Positions 16,713 through 24,968 of a stretch of 64,000 nt of DNA are shown here, one piece after another. The notes under the pieces are model-generated. The model was not told the origin of the DNA. It ran no database searches and saw nothing but the letters and a program-made list of their open reading frames with translations. The position numbers and the translations under genes are program-made. The stretch comes from Elusimicrobia bacterium HGW-Elusimicrobia-1 (GTDB lineage Bacteria; Elusimicrobiota; Endomicrobiia; PHAN01). How positions within the stretch are numbered: position 1 is the first letter of the stretch; each line of letters begins with the position of its first letter. Location of the stretch: NCBI GenBank assembly GCA_002841695.1, contig PHAN01000002.1, forward strand, positions 154,807 to 218,806. The letters are read 5' to 3'.

Positions 16713-17140
16713 AAGACGACCGCCGCGGGCACATCAGATTCCCGGTCGCTCACGACTTGGACAACGTAATATCGATGGACGTAAAAACCGGCGCAGGCAT
16801 TGTCCACGACGAGGCCGTCATATCCGATCTCTCCGCCGGCGGTCTGGCGCTGCTTACGCCCGCGGATTTCAAAACCGGCAAACAATTCGAGATGGCACTG
16901 CAACTGCCGTCACTTAAAACCCGAACCATAAAATGCCGCTGCGTGCGTGTCGAAAAAAAACCGGACATCAACAGGGTCGGAATCGCTTTCATTGATATAA
17001 AGTCGGAAGACAGAAATCACATAAGCGCCATCGCGCGCGACTATAACGATTGCGAAACAAAGCTCGCGCTGGGCGTAACCGACGTGTGCTTCAAAAGATG
17101 TCACTACTATAATCTCTGCGGCAAGAATGTCAAAATCTGA
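16709..17140 (+). CDS. PilZ-domain protein with C-terminal four-Cys tail
   Basis: 143 aa, starting in an ATGA overlap with mutS and overlapping mutL by 14 nt. The two c-di-GMP contacts of PilZ are present: RRGHIR (R6-x3-R10) and DLSAGGL (D40-x-S-x-x-G). A short beta-barrel follows (IKCRCVRVEKK, RVGIAFIDI). After the domain there is a cysteine-bearing tail, CETKLALGVTDVCFKRCHYY then NLCG, i.e. C-x12-C-x3-C-x5-C, which could bind metal or a cluster. A PilZ gene embedded between mutS and mutL is unusual; whether it has to do with repair or is only co-transcribed is unknown. Confidence 0.85.
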   Translation: MKDDRRGHIRFPVAHDLDNVISMDVKTGAGIVHDEAVISDLSAGGLALLTPADFKTGKQFEMALQLPSLKTRTIKCRCVRVEKKPDINRVGIAFIDIKSEDRNHISAIARDYNDCETKLALGVTDVCFKRCHYYNLCGKNVKI

Positions 17141-18848
17141 AGTTCCTTCCACGCGACGGTCCATCCGCCTTCTGGACAAAAACACAGTCGAAAGAATCTC
17201 CGCCGGAGAGGTGGTGGAGCGCCCCGCTTCCGTCGTCAAAGAACTCATCGAGAATTCGCTGGACGCCGGAGCGCAAAATATTTCGGTCGAGATAGAGGGC
17301 GCGGGGCGTAAACTCATAAGAGTGGTCGACGACGGAAGGGGAATACCCGCCGCCGAACTGCCCAAAGTTTTTCTTCGCCACGCGACAAGCAAGATAACGT
17401 CTTACGACGATCTCTTCCGTCTCGACACCATGGGCTTCAGAGGCGAGGCGATGGCTGCGATTTCTTCCGTGGCCGAAGTCAAAGTCGAATCCGCCGGGGC
17501 GCTTCCGGATGGAGTAAGAAGCCGCGGCGCGGCAATATCGGCGGCGTATTCAAAAATATCGGGCGTATCGCCGTCTCCGGTATCGGCGGGCGCGGCCGTT
17601 GAAGTCGCCGGACTTTTCGCCAACACTCCGGCCCGGCTCAAGTTCCTTAAATCCGACGTCACCGAAAAAAACGCCTGCGTGGCCGCGGCGCTTTCTCTGG
17701 CGATGGCCAACCACGGGACCGCGTTTCGGCTTTCCGTCGACGGAAAAAGCGCTTTCCGGCTCGAAGCGGCAAAGTCCGACGGGGAAAGATTGGCCGCCGC
17801 TCTCAAAAAAGACATTTTCGGCCGCGCTGTATTTTTTGAAGCGCGCGGCGGAGACGTCGCCGTGCGCGGATGGATATCCCCCATAGACGCTTTTGTGCCC
17901 GCGCGTTCGATGCAATGGGTCTTTGCCAATCGCAGGCCGGTATCATCGAAAACCGTCTCGTCGGCCGTATACGAGGCGCTCAGGGAATTTCTGCCGCGCG
18001 GGCGGCATCCGGTCTTCGCGGTTTTCGTCGATGTGCCGCCTTCCGCCATAGACGTCAACGTAAGCCCCACGAAACGCGAGATAAAATTTGCCGACGATAC
18101 GTCGGTGTTCAAGGCCATCAGAAGCGCGGTCGGCGGCGCTCTTGCATCGTCCGGGCCGGTAAGTTATGGTTTTGCTTCGCGGCGCACGCCCGCTATGACG
18201 GATGCGCGAGGGATGTCATACGACGCGTCGGAAACTTCCGCGACGACGGAGAGCGAATCCGCCGCTTTCTTTGCCTCGGAACTGGCGTCTTCGCGCGTAA
18301 AGTTTATAGCCGACGTTTTCGGATACTGTCTTATCGCCGCCGACGGCGACGGACTTTATCTTATAGATTCGCACGCGGCTTCTGAAAGAGTTCTTTACGA
18401 AAAATACCGTTCGCGCAAAACCGCCTCGGCATCGCAGTTGCTGCTGGCGCCGATGGTAGTGGACATACCCGCTTCCGTCTACGCGGATGTTGTGACGAAT
18501 ATCGACAAACTCGACGACCTGGGATGGAAGATAGAACCTTTCGGCGAGTCCTCGCTGAAATGTTCGGGCGTTCCCGCGGCGCTCGGCGACATCGACGCCC
18601 GCTCGGTGCTGATGGCTGTTTTCGAGCCGTCGCGCGAAAGCGGCTCGACTTCGCTTACGGAAGAAGATATAATCAAAAGGTCCTGCCACGCAGCCGTACG
18701 CGGGAGGGATCGGCTGGGATTCGTCGAATACCAACGGCTCCTAAACGATCTTTTCGCGTCCGAGAATTATCAAACCTGCCCGCACGGCAGGCCGACACTC
18801 GTAAAAATCTCCTCGTCGGAACTGGCCTCGAAGTTCCGGCGAACCTAA
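17127..18848 (+). CDS. mutL: DNA mismatch repair protein MutL (endonuclease type)
   Basis: 573 aa. The GHKL ATPase domain shows ISAGEVVERPASVVKELIEN, SLDAGA, DDGRGI, HATSKI and FRGEAMAAIS, and NVSPTKREI closes the N-terminal half. The C-terminal domain contains the metal-binding endonuclease motif in the variant form DSHAASERVLYE (D414), where the usual Gln is Ser, plus SCHAAVRGRDRL and CPHGRP (C551), so nicking activity is likely retained. MutL links MutS recognition to strand removal. The start overlaps the PilZ gene by 14 nt. A tRNA follows. Confidence 0.96.
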   Translation: MSKSEVPSTRRSIRLLDKNTVERISAGEVVERPASVVKELIENSLDAGAQNISVEIEGAGRKLIRVVDDGRGIPAAELPKVFLRHATSKITSYDDLFRLDTMGFRGEAMAAISSVAEVKVESAGALPDGVRSRGAAISAAYSKISGVSPSPVSAGAAVEVAGLFANTPARLKFLKSDVTEKNACVAAALSLAMANHGTAFRLSVDGKSAFRLEAAKSDGERLAAALKKDIFGRAVFFEARGGDVAVRGWISPIDAFVPARSMQWVFANRRPVSSKTVSSAVYEALREFLPRGRHPVFAVFVDVPPSAIDVNVSPTKREIKFADDTSVFKAIRSAVGGALASSGPVSYGFASRRTPAMTDARGMSYDASETSATTESESAAFFASELASSRVKFIADVFGYCLIAADGDGLYLIDSHAASERVLYEKYRSRKTASASQLLLAPMVVDIPASVYADVVTNIDKLDDLGWKIEPFGESSLKCSGVPAALGDIDARSVLMAVFEPSRESGSTSLTEEDIIKRSCHAAVRGRDRLGFVEYQRLLNDLFASENYQTCPHGRPTLVKISSSELASKFRRT

Positions 18849-18865
18849 TATTAGTTTCGCATAAT

Positions 18866-18937
18866 GCGCCCGTAGTGAAACGGATATCACGGAAGCCTCC
18901 GAAGCTTCTAGTTCGGGTTCGAATCCCGACGGGCGCG
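18866..18937 (+). tRNA. tRNA-Arg (anticodon CCG)
   Basis: The cloverleaf folds fully by hand: acceptor GCGCCCG (18866-18872) with CGGGCGC (18930-18936); D-arm GTGA/TCAC; anticodon stem GAAGC/GCTTC with loop CTCCGAA (anticodon CCG at 18899-18901, reading CGG); T-arm TCGGG-TTCGAAT-CCCGA. The discriminator is G at 18937. The 3' CCA is not encoded. It sits between mutL and miaA. Confidence 0.95.
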
Positions 18938-18964
18938 CTCCTGCCTCGGGGGATATGTCCGATA

Positions 18965-19870
18965 ATGCCGAAATACATAGTCATAACAGGTCCGACCGGC
19001 TCCGGCAAAACCGCCGTAGCCGACGCGATTTGCGAGGCGGCCGTCGGCGAAATAATATCCGCCGATTCGCGGCAGGTCTACAAAGGCCTTGACGTGGGAA
19101 CAAACCTGTCGCCCACGCGCGCGCCGCAGCATCTGGTGTCTTTTCTGTCGCCGGGAAAAGCGTACTCGGCGGCGGAGTTCTTTGAGGCGGCTCGGGCGGC
19201 CGAACGCGACATAGCCGTCCGGGGGAAACTTCCGGTGATTGCCGGAGGCACGGGGCTTTACATTAAAACGCTTTTCGACGGCGGCCTCGACGCTATGCCC
19301 TCCGCCGACCACGCGCTGAGAGCGCGCCTGAGCGGACTCTCGACGGCGGGAATATACGAAAAACTCAAATCCGTCGACCCCGCATCGGCCGACAAAAACA
19401 TCGGCAATCCGCAGCGGCTTCTGCGGGCGCTTGAAGTGTTCGAGCTTACCGGCGTTCCTATGTCCTTGCGGCGCGATCCCGCCCGTCGGGACTCCCGCCG
19501 CGCGCGCTACTACTGCGCCGGGCTTTCCGTGGAACGCAATATCCTTCGCGCCGGGCTGGCGGCGCGGGCGCGCCGCATGGTCTCGGGCGGACTGATCGAC
19601 GAAACCCGTCGCGTTCTCGGCGAAGGCCATCCGCGTTCCTGTCCGGCTTTCACCGGTATAGGATATCGCGCCGTCTTCGATTTCATCGACGGCAAAATCG
19701 ATTCCGAAACGCTCATCGAACGGATTGCCGTCGACACAATTAAATATGCCAAGCGCCAGACCACATGGTTCCGCACGCAAACGCCTCCCGATAAATGGTA
19801 CGACGCGTCTCAACCGGCGGCGGTTACGGCTTCGCAGATTCTGTCCGACGCCGCAAAGAACGGCGGATAA
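18965..19870 (+). CDS. miaA: tRNA dimethylallyltransferase MiaA
   Basis: 301 aa from the ATG at 18965; the much longer in-frame extension runs through the tRNA and is rejected. The P-loop is GPTGSGKT (9-16), followed by SADSRQVYKGLDVGT, IAGGTGLYIKTLFDG, GNPQRLLRALEVFELTG and the C-terminal TIKYAKRQTTWFR. MiaA adds the isopentenyl group to A37 of tRNAs reading UNN codons, the substrate for MiaB encoded at 12404. The adjacent tRNA-Arg(CCG) has G36, not A36, so it is not an expected MiaA substrate. A dispersed repeat follows the gene. Confidence 0.96.
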   Translation: MPKYIVITGPTGSGKTAVADAICEAAVGEIISADSRQVYKGLDVGTNLSPTRAPQHLVSFLSPGKAYSAAEFFEAARAAERDIAVRGKLPVIAGGTGLYIKTLFDGGLDAMPSADHALRARLSGLSTAGIYEKLKSVDPASADKNIGNPQRLLRALEVFELTGVPMSLRRDPARRDSRRARYYCAGLSVERNILRAGLAARARRMVSGGLIDETRRVLGEGHPRSCPAFTGIGYRAVFDFIDGKIDSETLIERIAVDTIKYAKRQTTWFRTQTPPDKWYDASQPAAVTASQILSDAAKNGG

Positions 19871-19902
19871 CGTAAAACACTGAAACCAAATTGAATAGAT
19901 TT

Positions 19903-20102
19903 TGTCATTCCCGTCCCGCTTGTCATTCCGTGCTTGACACGGAATCCAGCGGGATAAACTCCAGCGGGAATCCAGACGTCGTTCCCGCGAACGCGGGAAT
20001 CCAGAATTTAAGGTTATAGTAGATTCCCGATAAAAACATTCGGGAATGACATTTTGGGCAGATTCCCGATAAAAACATTCGTGGTAGGCATTCTGGAATG
20101 AA
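19903..20102. repeat. Dispersed palindromic repeat, copy A (~200 bp)
   Basis: Begins TGTCATTCCCGTCCCGC and contains GTGCTTGACACGGAATCCAG, AACGCGGGAATCCAGAATTT and two blocks of ATTCCCGATAAAAACATTCG. Its reverse complement matches 28248-28419 almost base for base, except for an extra ~30-bp block (CGTCGTTCCCGCGAACGCGG) present only here. Many nested palindromes suggest a folded RNA or a mobile MITE/REP-like unit. It fills the gap between miaA and hflX; a minus-strand frame in it is an artefact. Confidence 0.9.
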
Positions 20103-20141
20103 CGAATGTTTAAAAATAGTTTTCTTCAATGGTTTAAACTA

Positions 20142-21401
20142 ATGGAAAAAGCGATACTTTTCGGAGTAAAGACCGCCTCGGAAAGCGGACAATCTTTCGC
20201 AAACTCTATGGAAGAGCTCAAGCGTCTGTCCGCCACCGCGGGGGCCGTGGCGGCCGACGTGAAGACGCAGTCGAGAGAACGTCCCGACCCGGCTTATTTC
20301 GCCGGCAAAGGCCGCATGGATGAAATAAAGAAACTCGCCGCGCGGCTCGGCGCATCCGCAGTGATATTCGACAATATTCTGAAGCCCGCCCAGCAAAAAA
20401 ATCTGGAGGAGTTGCTGGGGCTTAAGGTCATCGACCGCGCGCGTCTCATACTCGATATTTTCGCCCGCCGCGCCCGCTCCGCGGAGGGAAAACTTCAGGT
20501 AGAACTCGCCCAGATGAATTATTTTCTTCCCAGGATAACGGAGCGATTCGGCACTTTTGAACAGCAAACGGGCGGAATCGGCACAAGAGGCCCGGGCGAA
20601 AAAAAACTTGAAGTGGATCGCCGCCGCATAATGGAGAGAATCGCAAAACTTAAAAAAGAAATCGGGGAACTATCGTCCAGAAGAACGACCATGCGTAAAT
20701 CGCGCCTGCGCGGCGGAACTCCCACGGTGGCCATAGCCGGTTACACCAACGCGGGCAAGTCCACTTTGCTCAACCGCCTTGCCCCGTCCAAAAAAGTTTA
20801 CGCCGACGACAAACTCTTCGCCACGCTCGATCCCGTCTCGCGCGCCGGACGGCTTCCGGGCGGACGCGCGGCGATATTTACCGATACAGTCGGCTTTATC
20901 CAGAATCTCCCGCACGAACTCATAGACGCTTTCAAATCCACGCTGGAAGAAATAAAGCACGCGCGCGTGGTCATTCATCTCATTGACGCGTCGTCGGAAT
21001 ATTGGCGCAGACAGCGGGAAGTGGCCGCCGAGACCATAGCGTCGCTGAATCCCGAAGCGCGCATAATGGAGGTCTATAACAAGATAGACGCGCTTCCGCG
21101 CCCGGACGCGCGCGCGTTCAGGGGAGATGGCCGTATACTTATATCGGCCAAGACCGGAGACGGCGTGGATGAATTACTCTCGGAAGTCGAAAAAATCGTA
21201 GAGCCGAAGATGATACAGGCGGTCTTTTTTCTGCCGTACTCGGAGCATAAACGCTTGACCGGAATATACGATTTGAGTATAATTACCCGCAAGCGGTATA
21301 CCGACGACGGCGTCGAACTGTCGCTGGAATCTACCGAAGAAAATTTATCGCGGATAAAGAACATCGAAGGTGTCCGTTCCGTCCGCAGGGCATTGAAATA
21401 A
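20142..21401 (+). CDS. hflX: GTPase HflX
   Basis: 419 aa from the ATG at 20142; the earlier in-frame ATG at 20106 lies at the edge of the repeat element and would add an unconserved dozen residues. The HflX N-terminal domain has FAGKGRMDEIKKLA and DRARLILDIFARRARSAEGK; the helical linker has GTRGPGEKKLEVDRR; the G domain has GYTNAGKSTLLNRL (from G200), DTVGFIQNLPHELIDAFKST and NKID. HflX splits stalled or heat-damaged 70S ribosomes. It ends one base before pgsA. Confidence 0.96.
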   Translation: MEKAILFGVKTASESGQSFANSMEELKRLSATAGAVAADVKTQSRERPDPAYFAGKGRMDEIKKLAARLGASAVIFDNILKPAQQKNLEELLGLKVIDRARLILDIFARRARSAEGKLQVELAQMNYFLPRITERFGTFEQQTGGIGTRGPGEKKLEVDRRRIMERIAKLKKEIGELSSRRTTMRKSRLRGGTPTVAIAGYTNAGKSTLLNRLAPSKKVYADDKLFATLDPVSRAGRLPGGRAAIFTDTVGFIQNLPHELIDAFKSTLEEIKHARVVIHLIDASSEYWRRQREVAAETIASLNPEARIMEVYNKIDALPRPDARAFRGDGRILISAKTGDGVDELLSEVEKIVEPKMIQAVFFLPYSEHKRLTGIYDLSIITRKRYTDDGVELSLESTEENLSRIKNIEGVRSVRRALK

Positions 21402-21402
21402 A

Positions 21403-21933
21403 ATGACGCTCGCAAACAAAATTACTATACTCAGGATAATACTCATACCGCTTTTTATCATAGCGTTGCTTCAAAAATGGAACTGGGCGGTTCTCTTGTA
21501 TATTCCCATAATGCTCAGTGATTGCGCCGACGGACTCATAGCCCGCGTGCGCAAAGAACAGACCCAACTCGGCGCTTTTCTCGACCCTATGGCCGACCGG
21601 CTGCTGCTGATATTTACGTTTCTTACGCTAAGTTATCGCGGTATGTCCCCCAGATGGTTTTTGGTTCTGGTGCTCAGCAGGGATTTTCTGGTTGTGATAG
21701 GATGGTTCCTGTTTTTTTTCATAACGAACAAAAAAGACGTATCGCCGCGCGTCAGCGGAAAGATTGCCGTCGTAATGCAGATGTTCCTTGTGCTTTTCGT
21801 GCTGGCCTCGCCCCACGGCGCGGCAATGGCCGGAACCTCGCATTTTGTCGGTTACTTCCTTTACGCGGCGGCGGCTGCGACTGCTTGGTCGATTTTGGAC
21901 TATGCATTTCACGGAATAAAAAAGTTTTCATAA
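21403..21933 (+). CDS. pgsA: CDP-diacylglycerol--glycerol-3-phosphate 3-phosphatidyltransferase
   Basis: 176 aa with about four to five membrane helices. The CDP-alcohol phosphotransferase motif is complete: D40-x2-D43-G-x2-A-R-x8-G57-x3-D61-x3-D65 (DCADGLIARV, then GAFLDPMADR). The N-terminus ANKITILRIILIPLF is typical of PgsA. It makes phosphatidylglycerol phosphate, the first committed step to phosphatidylglycerol and cardiolipin. It forms a lipid group with plsY and gpsA downstream, separated by der. Confidence 0.92.
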   Translation: MTLANKITILRIILIPLFIIALLQKWNWAVLLYIPIMLSDCADGLIARVRKEQTQLGAFLDPMADRLLLIFTFLTLSYRGMSPRWFLVLVLSRDFLVVIGWFLFFFITNKKDVSPRVSGKIAVVMQMFLVLFVLASPHGAAMAGTSHFVGYFLYAAAAATAWSILDYAFHGIKKFS

Positions 21934-21976
21934 ACCCTATACCCTATACCCTAGACCCTAACCCATAGACCCTAAA
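21932..21976. repeat. Direct period-7 array (CCCTATA/CCCTAGA type) before der
   Basis: Six imperfect heptamers, AACCCTA-TACCCTA-TACCCTA-GACCCTA-ACCCATA-GACCCTA, directly abut the der start codon and overlap the pgsA stop. The 7-base period is the same as in the GTGGTTA arrays elsewhere, but there is no inverted partner and the unit differs. No other ribosome-binding site for der is obvious. Confidence 0.8.
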
Positions 21977-21977
21977 T

Positions 21978-23303
21978 ATGCTTGAACGTGTGGTAATAGC
22001 CGGCCGCCCGAACGTCGGGAAATCGGCCCTTTTCAATCGAATCACTTCGACGCGCCGCGCGCTTGTCTCGGACGTGTCCGGCACCACCATCGACTACATA
22101 GAGACCCAAGTCGATTGGGAAGGAAAAAGATTTATTCTGGCCGACACCGGCGGATGGGAACCCTCGCCGCCCGACATCGTCCATAAAAAAATGCGCGATA
22201 TCGCCGACCGCCTCGCCGCAACCGCGGCCGCCGTCATATTCGTGGTCGACGCCAAAACCGGTATCACGCCCGACGACGAGGCCTTCGCCGCGCGCTTGCG
22301 CCGCCTCGGCCGCAAGGTTCTCCTGACCGTCAACAAGGCCGACACGAGCGAACGCGCGGACACTGCGTCGGAATTCTGGCGTCTGGGACTTGGCGAGCCG
22401 ATTCCCGTAAGCGCCGCGACGGGACGAAACATCGACGGACTTTTAGACGCCGCCGCGGAATTTCTGGCCCCCTGCGAAATCTCGGAATCTTCCGCCCGCG
22501 TTCCCAAAGTGATAATTCTGGGACGTCCAAATGCGGGCAAATCCACGCTTCTGAACCGTCTGGCCGGTATGGAACGTTCGGTGACCGACCCGCGCCCGGG
22601 CACCACGCGCGAGAGCGTGGACATAGCGCTCGACATCGACGGGCGCAGAATAATTTTCACCGACACGCCGGGAATCGCGCGCAAGAGAAAGTTTTCCGGC
22701 GTTCTCGACTATCTTTCTTTCGTGAGCATGAACAAGTTCGTCGAAAAATCCGACGTGGCCGTTTTGCTGGCCGACGCTCTTGAGGGCATTACCAAAGCCG
22801 ACGAGGCGCTTGCCGGACTTGTTGCCGAGTCGCACAAAGCGTGCGTGGTGGTGTTCAATAAATGGGACGCCGCCGACAATCGCGAGGATCTTTTCAAGCG
22901 GCTGACTTCGGAGTTCGAGAGTAAATACACATTTTTGGCGTACGCGCGTTTTACGTCGATATCGGCCGTGACCGGAATGAGAGTCCCGAATCTCATAGCG
23001 GAAATACTGGCCGCTTACGAGGCGTACAACTGCGTTATAGACAAGCGCGCCGTCGAGGACATAATAAAAGAGGCGATACGCAAAAGACCCGCGCTGCGCG
23101 AGGGAGAGAAACTTTCCTATAAAGGCATAGAGTCGGTCACCGCCTCTCCTCCGACGGTGGTAATATCGGTGAATAATCCGGCCACGGCGAATTTTTCCTA
23201 TCGCAGATACCTTGCCAACCGTATCAGAGAGGTCTACCCTCTTAAAGGCGCGCCGCTGCGCATAGTGCTCAAACGCGCTGTCCACAAACAATCCAAAAAA
23301 TAA
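21978..23303 (+). CDS. der: Ribosome-assembly GTPase Der (EngA)
   Basis: 441 aa with two tandem G domains, the hallmark of Der. The first has GRPNVGKSALFNRI, DTGGWE and NKAD. The second has GRPNAGKSTLLNRL, DTPGIARKRK and NKWD. A C-terminal KH-like domain follows (YRRYLANRIREVYPLKGAPL). It acts in 50S subunit maturation. The start lies right after a heptamer repeat array. Confidence 0.97.
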   Translation: MLERVVIAGRPNVGKSALFNRITSTRRALVSDVSGTTIDYIETQVDWEGKRFILADTGGWEPSPPDIVHKKMRDIADRLAATAAAVIFVVDAKTGITPDDEAFAARLRRLGRKVLLTVNKADTSERADTASEFWRLGLGEPIPVSAATGRNIDGLLDAAAEFLAPCEISESSARVPKVIILGRPNAGKSTLLNRLAGMERSVTDPRPGTTRESVDIALDIDGRRIIFTDTPGIARKRKFSGVLDYLSFVSMNKFVEKSDVAVLLADALEGITKADEALAGLVAESHKACVVVFNKWDAADNREDLFKRLTSEFESKYTFLAYARFTSISAVTGMRVPNLIAEILAAYEAYNCVIDKRAVEDIIKEAIRKRPALREGEKLSYKGIESVTASPPTVVISVNNPATANFSYRRYLANRIREVYPLKGAPLRIVLKRAVHKQSKK

Positions 23304-23316
23304 ACGGAGCAAAATT

Positions 23317-23919
23317 ATGACGCCATACATCCTTGCCGCCCTGCTGGGATATTTCGCCGGCGCGGCGCCGTTCGCGTGGCTTTTGGCGAAAATATTCGCC
23401 GGCGTCGACCTGCGCGAAGTCGGCTCGCGCAACCCGGGCGCCACCAACGCATATCGCTCGGTGGGAAAAACTCTCGGCGCGGCGGCTCTTGCGCTGGACG
23501 CCTCAAAGGGCGCGGCGGCGGTGCTGGCGGCTTCCGCATTATTCGGCAACTATGCCGCCGATCCCGACCTGGCCGCCGCAATCGCGGGCATTTTCTGCGT
23601 GGTCGGACATACCTACACGGTTTTTCTTGGATTTAAGGGCGGAAAAGGCGTTGCGACCGCTCTGGGAGTTTTCGCCGCGCTGGCTCCCGCGGCCATAGCG
23701 GCGGGTTTCGTCGTGTTCGCGCTCGTCTACGGACTTACCAAATACGTTTCGGCGGGTTCTGTCGCGGCCGCCGCGGCGGTTCCTCCGACGGCTCTTGCGG
23801 CCGGTTATCCGCCGTCGACGGTGGCAGCCGCCTCGGTGGCCGCGCTTGTGATTATAATAAGACATCGCTCCAACATAATAAGAATCGCAAACAAGCAGGA
23901 GAGGAAAACGCCTCTATGA
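23317..23919 (+). CDS. plsY: Acyl-phosphate:glycerol-3-phosphate acyltransferase PlsY
   Basis: 200 aa, with five or so membrane helices. Family motifs: GSRNPGATNAYRSVGK, LDASKGA and GFKGGKGVATALG, which bind glycerol-3-phosphate and acyl phosphate. It makes lysophosphatidic acid in the inner membrane. RBS GGAG is at 23306. The ATGA overlap with gpsA, whose product makes glycerol-3-phosphate, couples supply and use of the substrate. Confidence 0.95.
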   Translation: MTPYILAALLGYFAGAAPFAWLLAKIFAGVDLREVGSRNPGATNAYRSVGKTLGAAALALDASKGAAAVLAASALFGNYAADPDLAAAIAGIFCVVGHTYTVFLGFKGGKGVATALGVFAALAPAAIAAGFVVFALVYGLTKYVSAGSVAAAAAVPPTALAAGYPPSTVAAASVAALVIIIRHRSNIIRIANKQERKTPL

Positions 23920-24968
23920 AAAAAACTCGCAAAATCTCCGCCGAATATTCCGCGTCTCCGTCGGCCGTCGGGAATATAGCGGTGCTGGGCGGCGGAACTT
24001 GGGGTTCCACGCTGGCGGCTATGCTTGCGGGCAAAAAATACAAAGTTTCTCTCTGGGAGTTCGATAAATCCGCGGCGCGGCGTCTTGCTGTCGGGCGTTC
24101 TCTTAAAAATCTGCCGGGTTTCAGATTGCCTTCTTCGGTCCGCGTGACGTCGCGCCTCGATGAAGTATTTCCCGCGGACATAATGGTCGCGGCGCTTCCG
24201 TCGTTCGCTTTCAAGAGCACGCTTGAGTCAGTTCGCGGAATTTTAAACGATATGAAAAGCTCTCGCCGTCCGGGAGTAATAATCGCCACCAAGGGCTTCG
24301 CGGGACGGGACGCCTCGCCGCTGTCCGTCGCAGCCAGACGCGTATTGCCGTCGGCCGACGTGGCCGTGCTCACCGGCCCGTCGCACGCCGAAGAGGTCTC
24401 GCGGCGATTTCCGGCGGCGGTCGTAGCGGCTTCGGCGTCGAAATCCTTCGCCGAAAAAACTCAAAAAATATTCTCGACGGAGAACTTCAGGGTTTACGTC
24501 AACACCGACATTTGCGGCTGCGAAACCGCCGGAGCGCTTAAAAACATCTACGCCATAGCCGCCGGTATAACGGACGGACTTCGTCTGGGCGACAACGCAA
24601 AGGCGGCTCTGGTGACGCGCTCATTAAGCGAAATGTCGCGCGCCGGATGCGCGTTGGGCGGCAAGCGCGAAACTTTCGCGGGATTGGCCGGAGCCGGAGA
24701 CCTTATCGTTACTTGTTATTCAAGCCACTCGCGCAACAGACGTTTGGGGGAAATGATAGGCGCGGGCCTAACGCTTCAACAAGCGCTCAAATCCATGACG
24801 ATGGTGGCCGAAGGCGTTTACGCCGCCCGCGCCGTCGAAAAACTCAAAAGCAAATTCGGCATCGACACTCCCATAGCCGACGAAGTCCGCGCGATACTTT
24901 TCCGCGGCAAATCTCCCCGAAAGGCCGTCGCCGATCTTATGACGCGCCCGCTTAAAAACGAATTGTGA
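23916..24968 (+). CDS. gpsA: Glycerol-3-phosphate dehydrogenase [NAD(P)+]
   Basis: 350 aa. The Rossmann motif VLGGGTWGSTLA starts near residue 24, after an extra ~18-residue N-terminal tail; the ATGA overlap with plsY supports this start. Other motifs: TGPSHAEEV, the catalytic Lys in GALKNIYAIAAGITDGLRLG, NAKAALVTRSLSEM, and GLAGAGDLIVTCYSSHSRNR. It reduces dihydroxyacetone phosphate to glycerol-3-phosphate for PlsY. Confidence 0.96.
   Translation: MKKTRKISAEYSASPSAVGNIAVLGGGTWGSTLAAMLAGKKYKVSLWEFDKSAARRLAVGRSLKNLPGFRLPSSVRVTSRLDEVFPADIMVAALPSFAFKSTLESVRGILNDMKSSRRPGVIIATKGFAGRDASPLSVAARRVLPSADVAVLTGPSHAEEVSRRFPAAVVAASASKSFAEKTQKIFSTENFRVYVNTDICGCETAGALKNIYAIAAGITDGLRLGDNAKAALVTRSLSEMSRAGCALGGKRETFAGLAGAGDLIVTCYSSHSRNRRLGEMIGAGLTLQQALKSMTMVAEGVYAARAVEKLKSKFGIDTPIADEVRAILFRGKSPRKAVADLMTRPLKNEL

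Noticed and set aside
18524-18964. N-terminal extension of MiaA through the tRNA gene
   Set aside because: It would translate mutL out of frame and the whole tRNA; the P-loop is correctly placed from the ATG at 18965.
19923-20129. Small minus-strand ORF, and a similar plus-strand ORF at 28213-28422
   Set aside because: Both are translations of the same dispersed palindromic repeat; their similarity reflects the DNA repeat, not a protein family.
21932-21976. Telomere-like CCCTAA repeats
   Set aside because: The unit is an imperfect heptamer in a 45-bp internal intergenic array between pgsA and der; nothing suggests a chromosome end.
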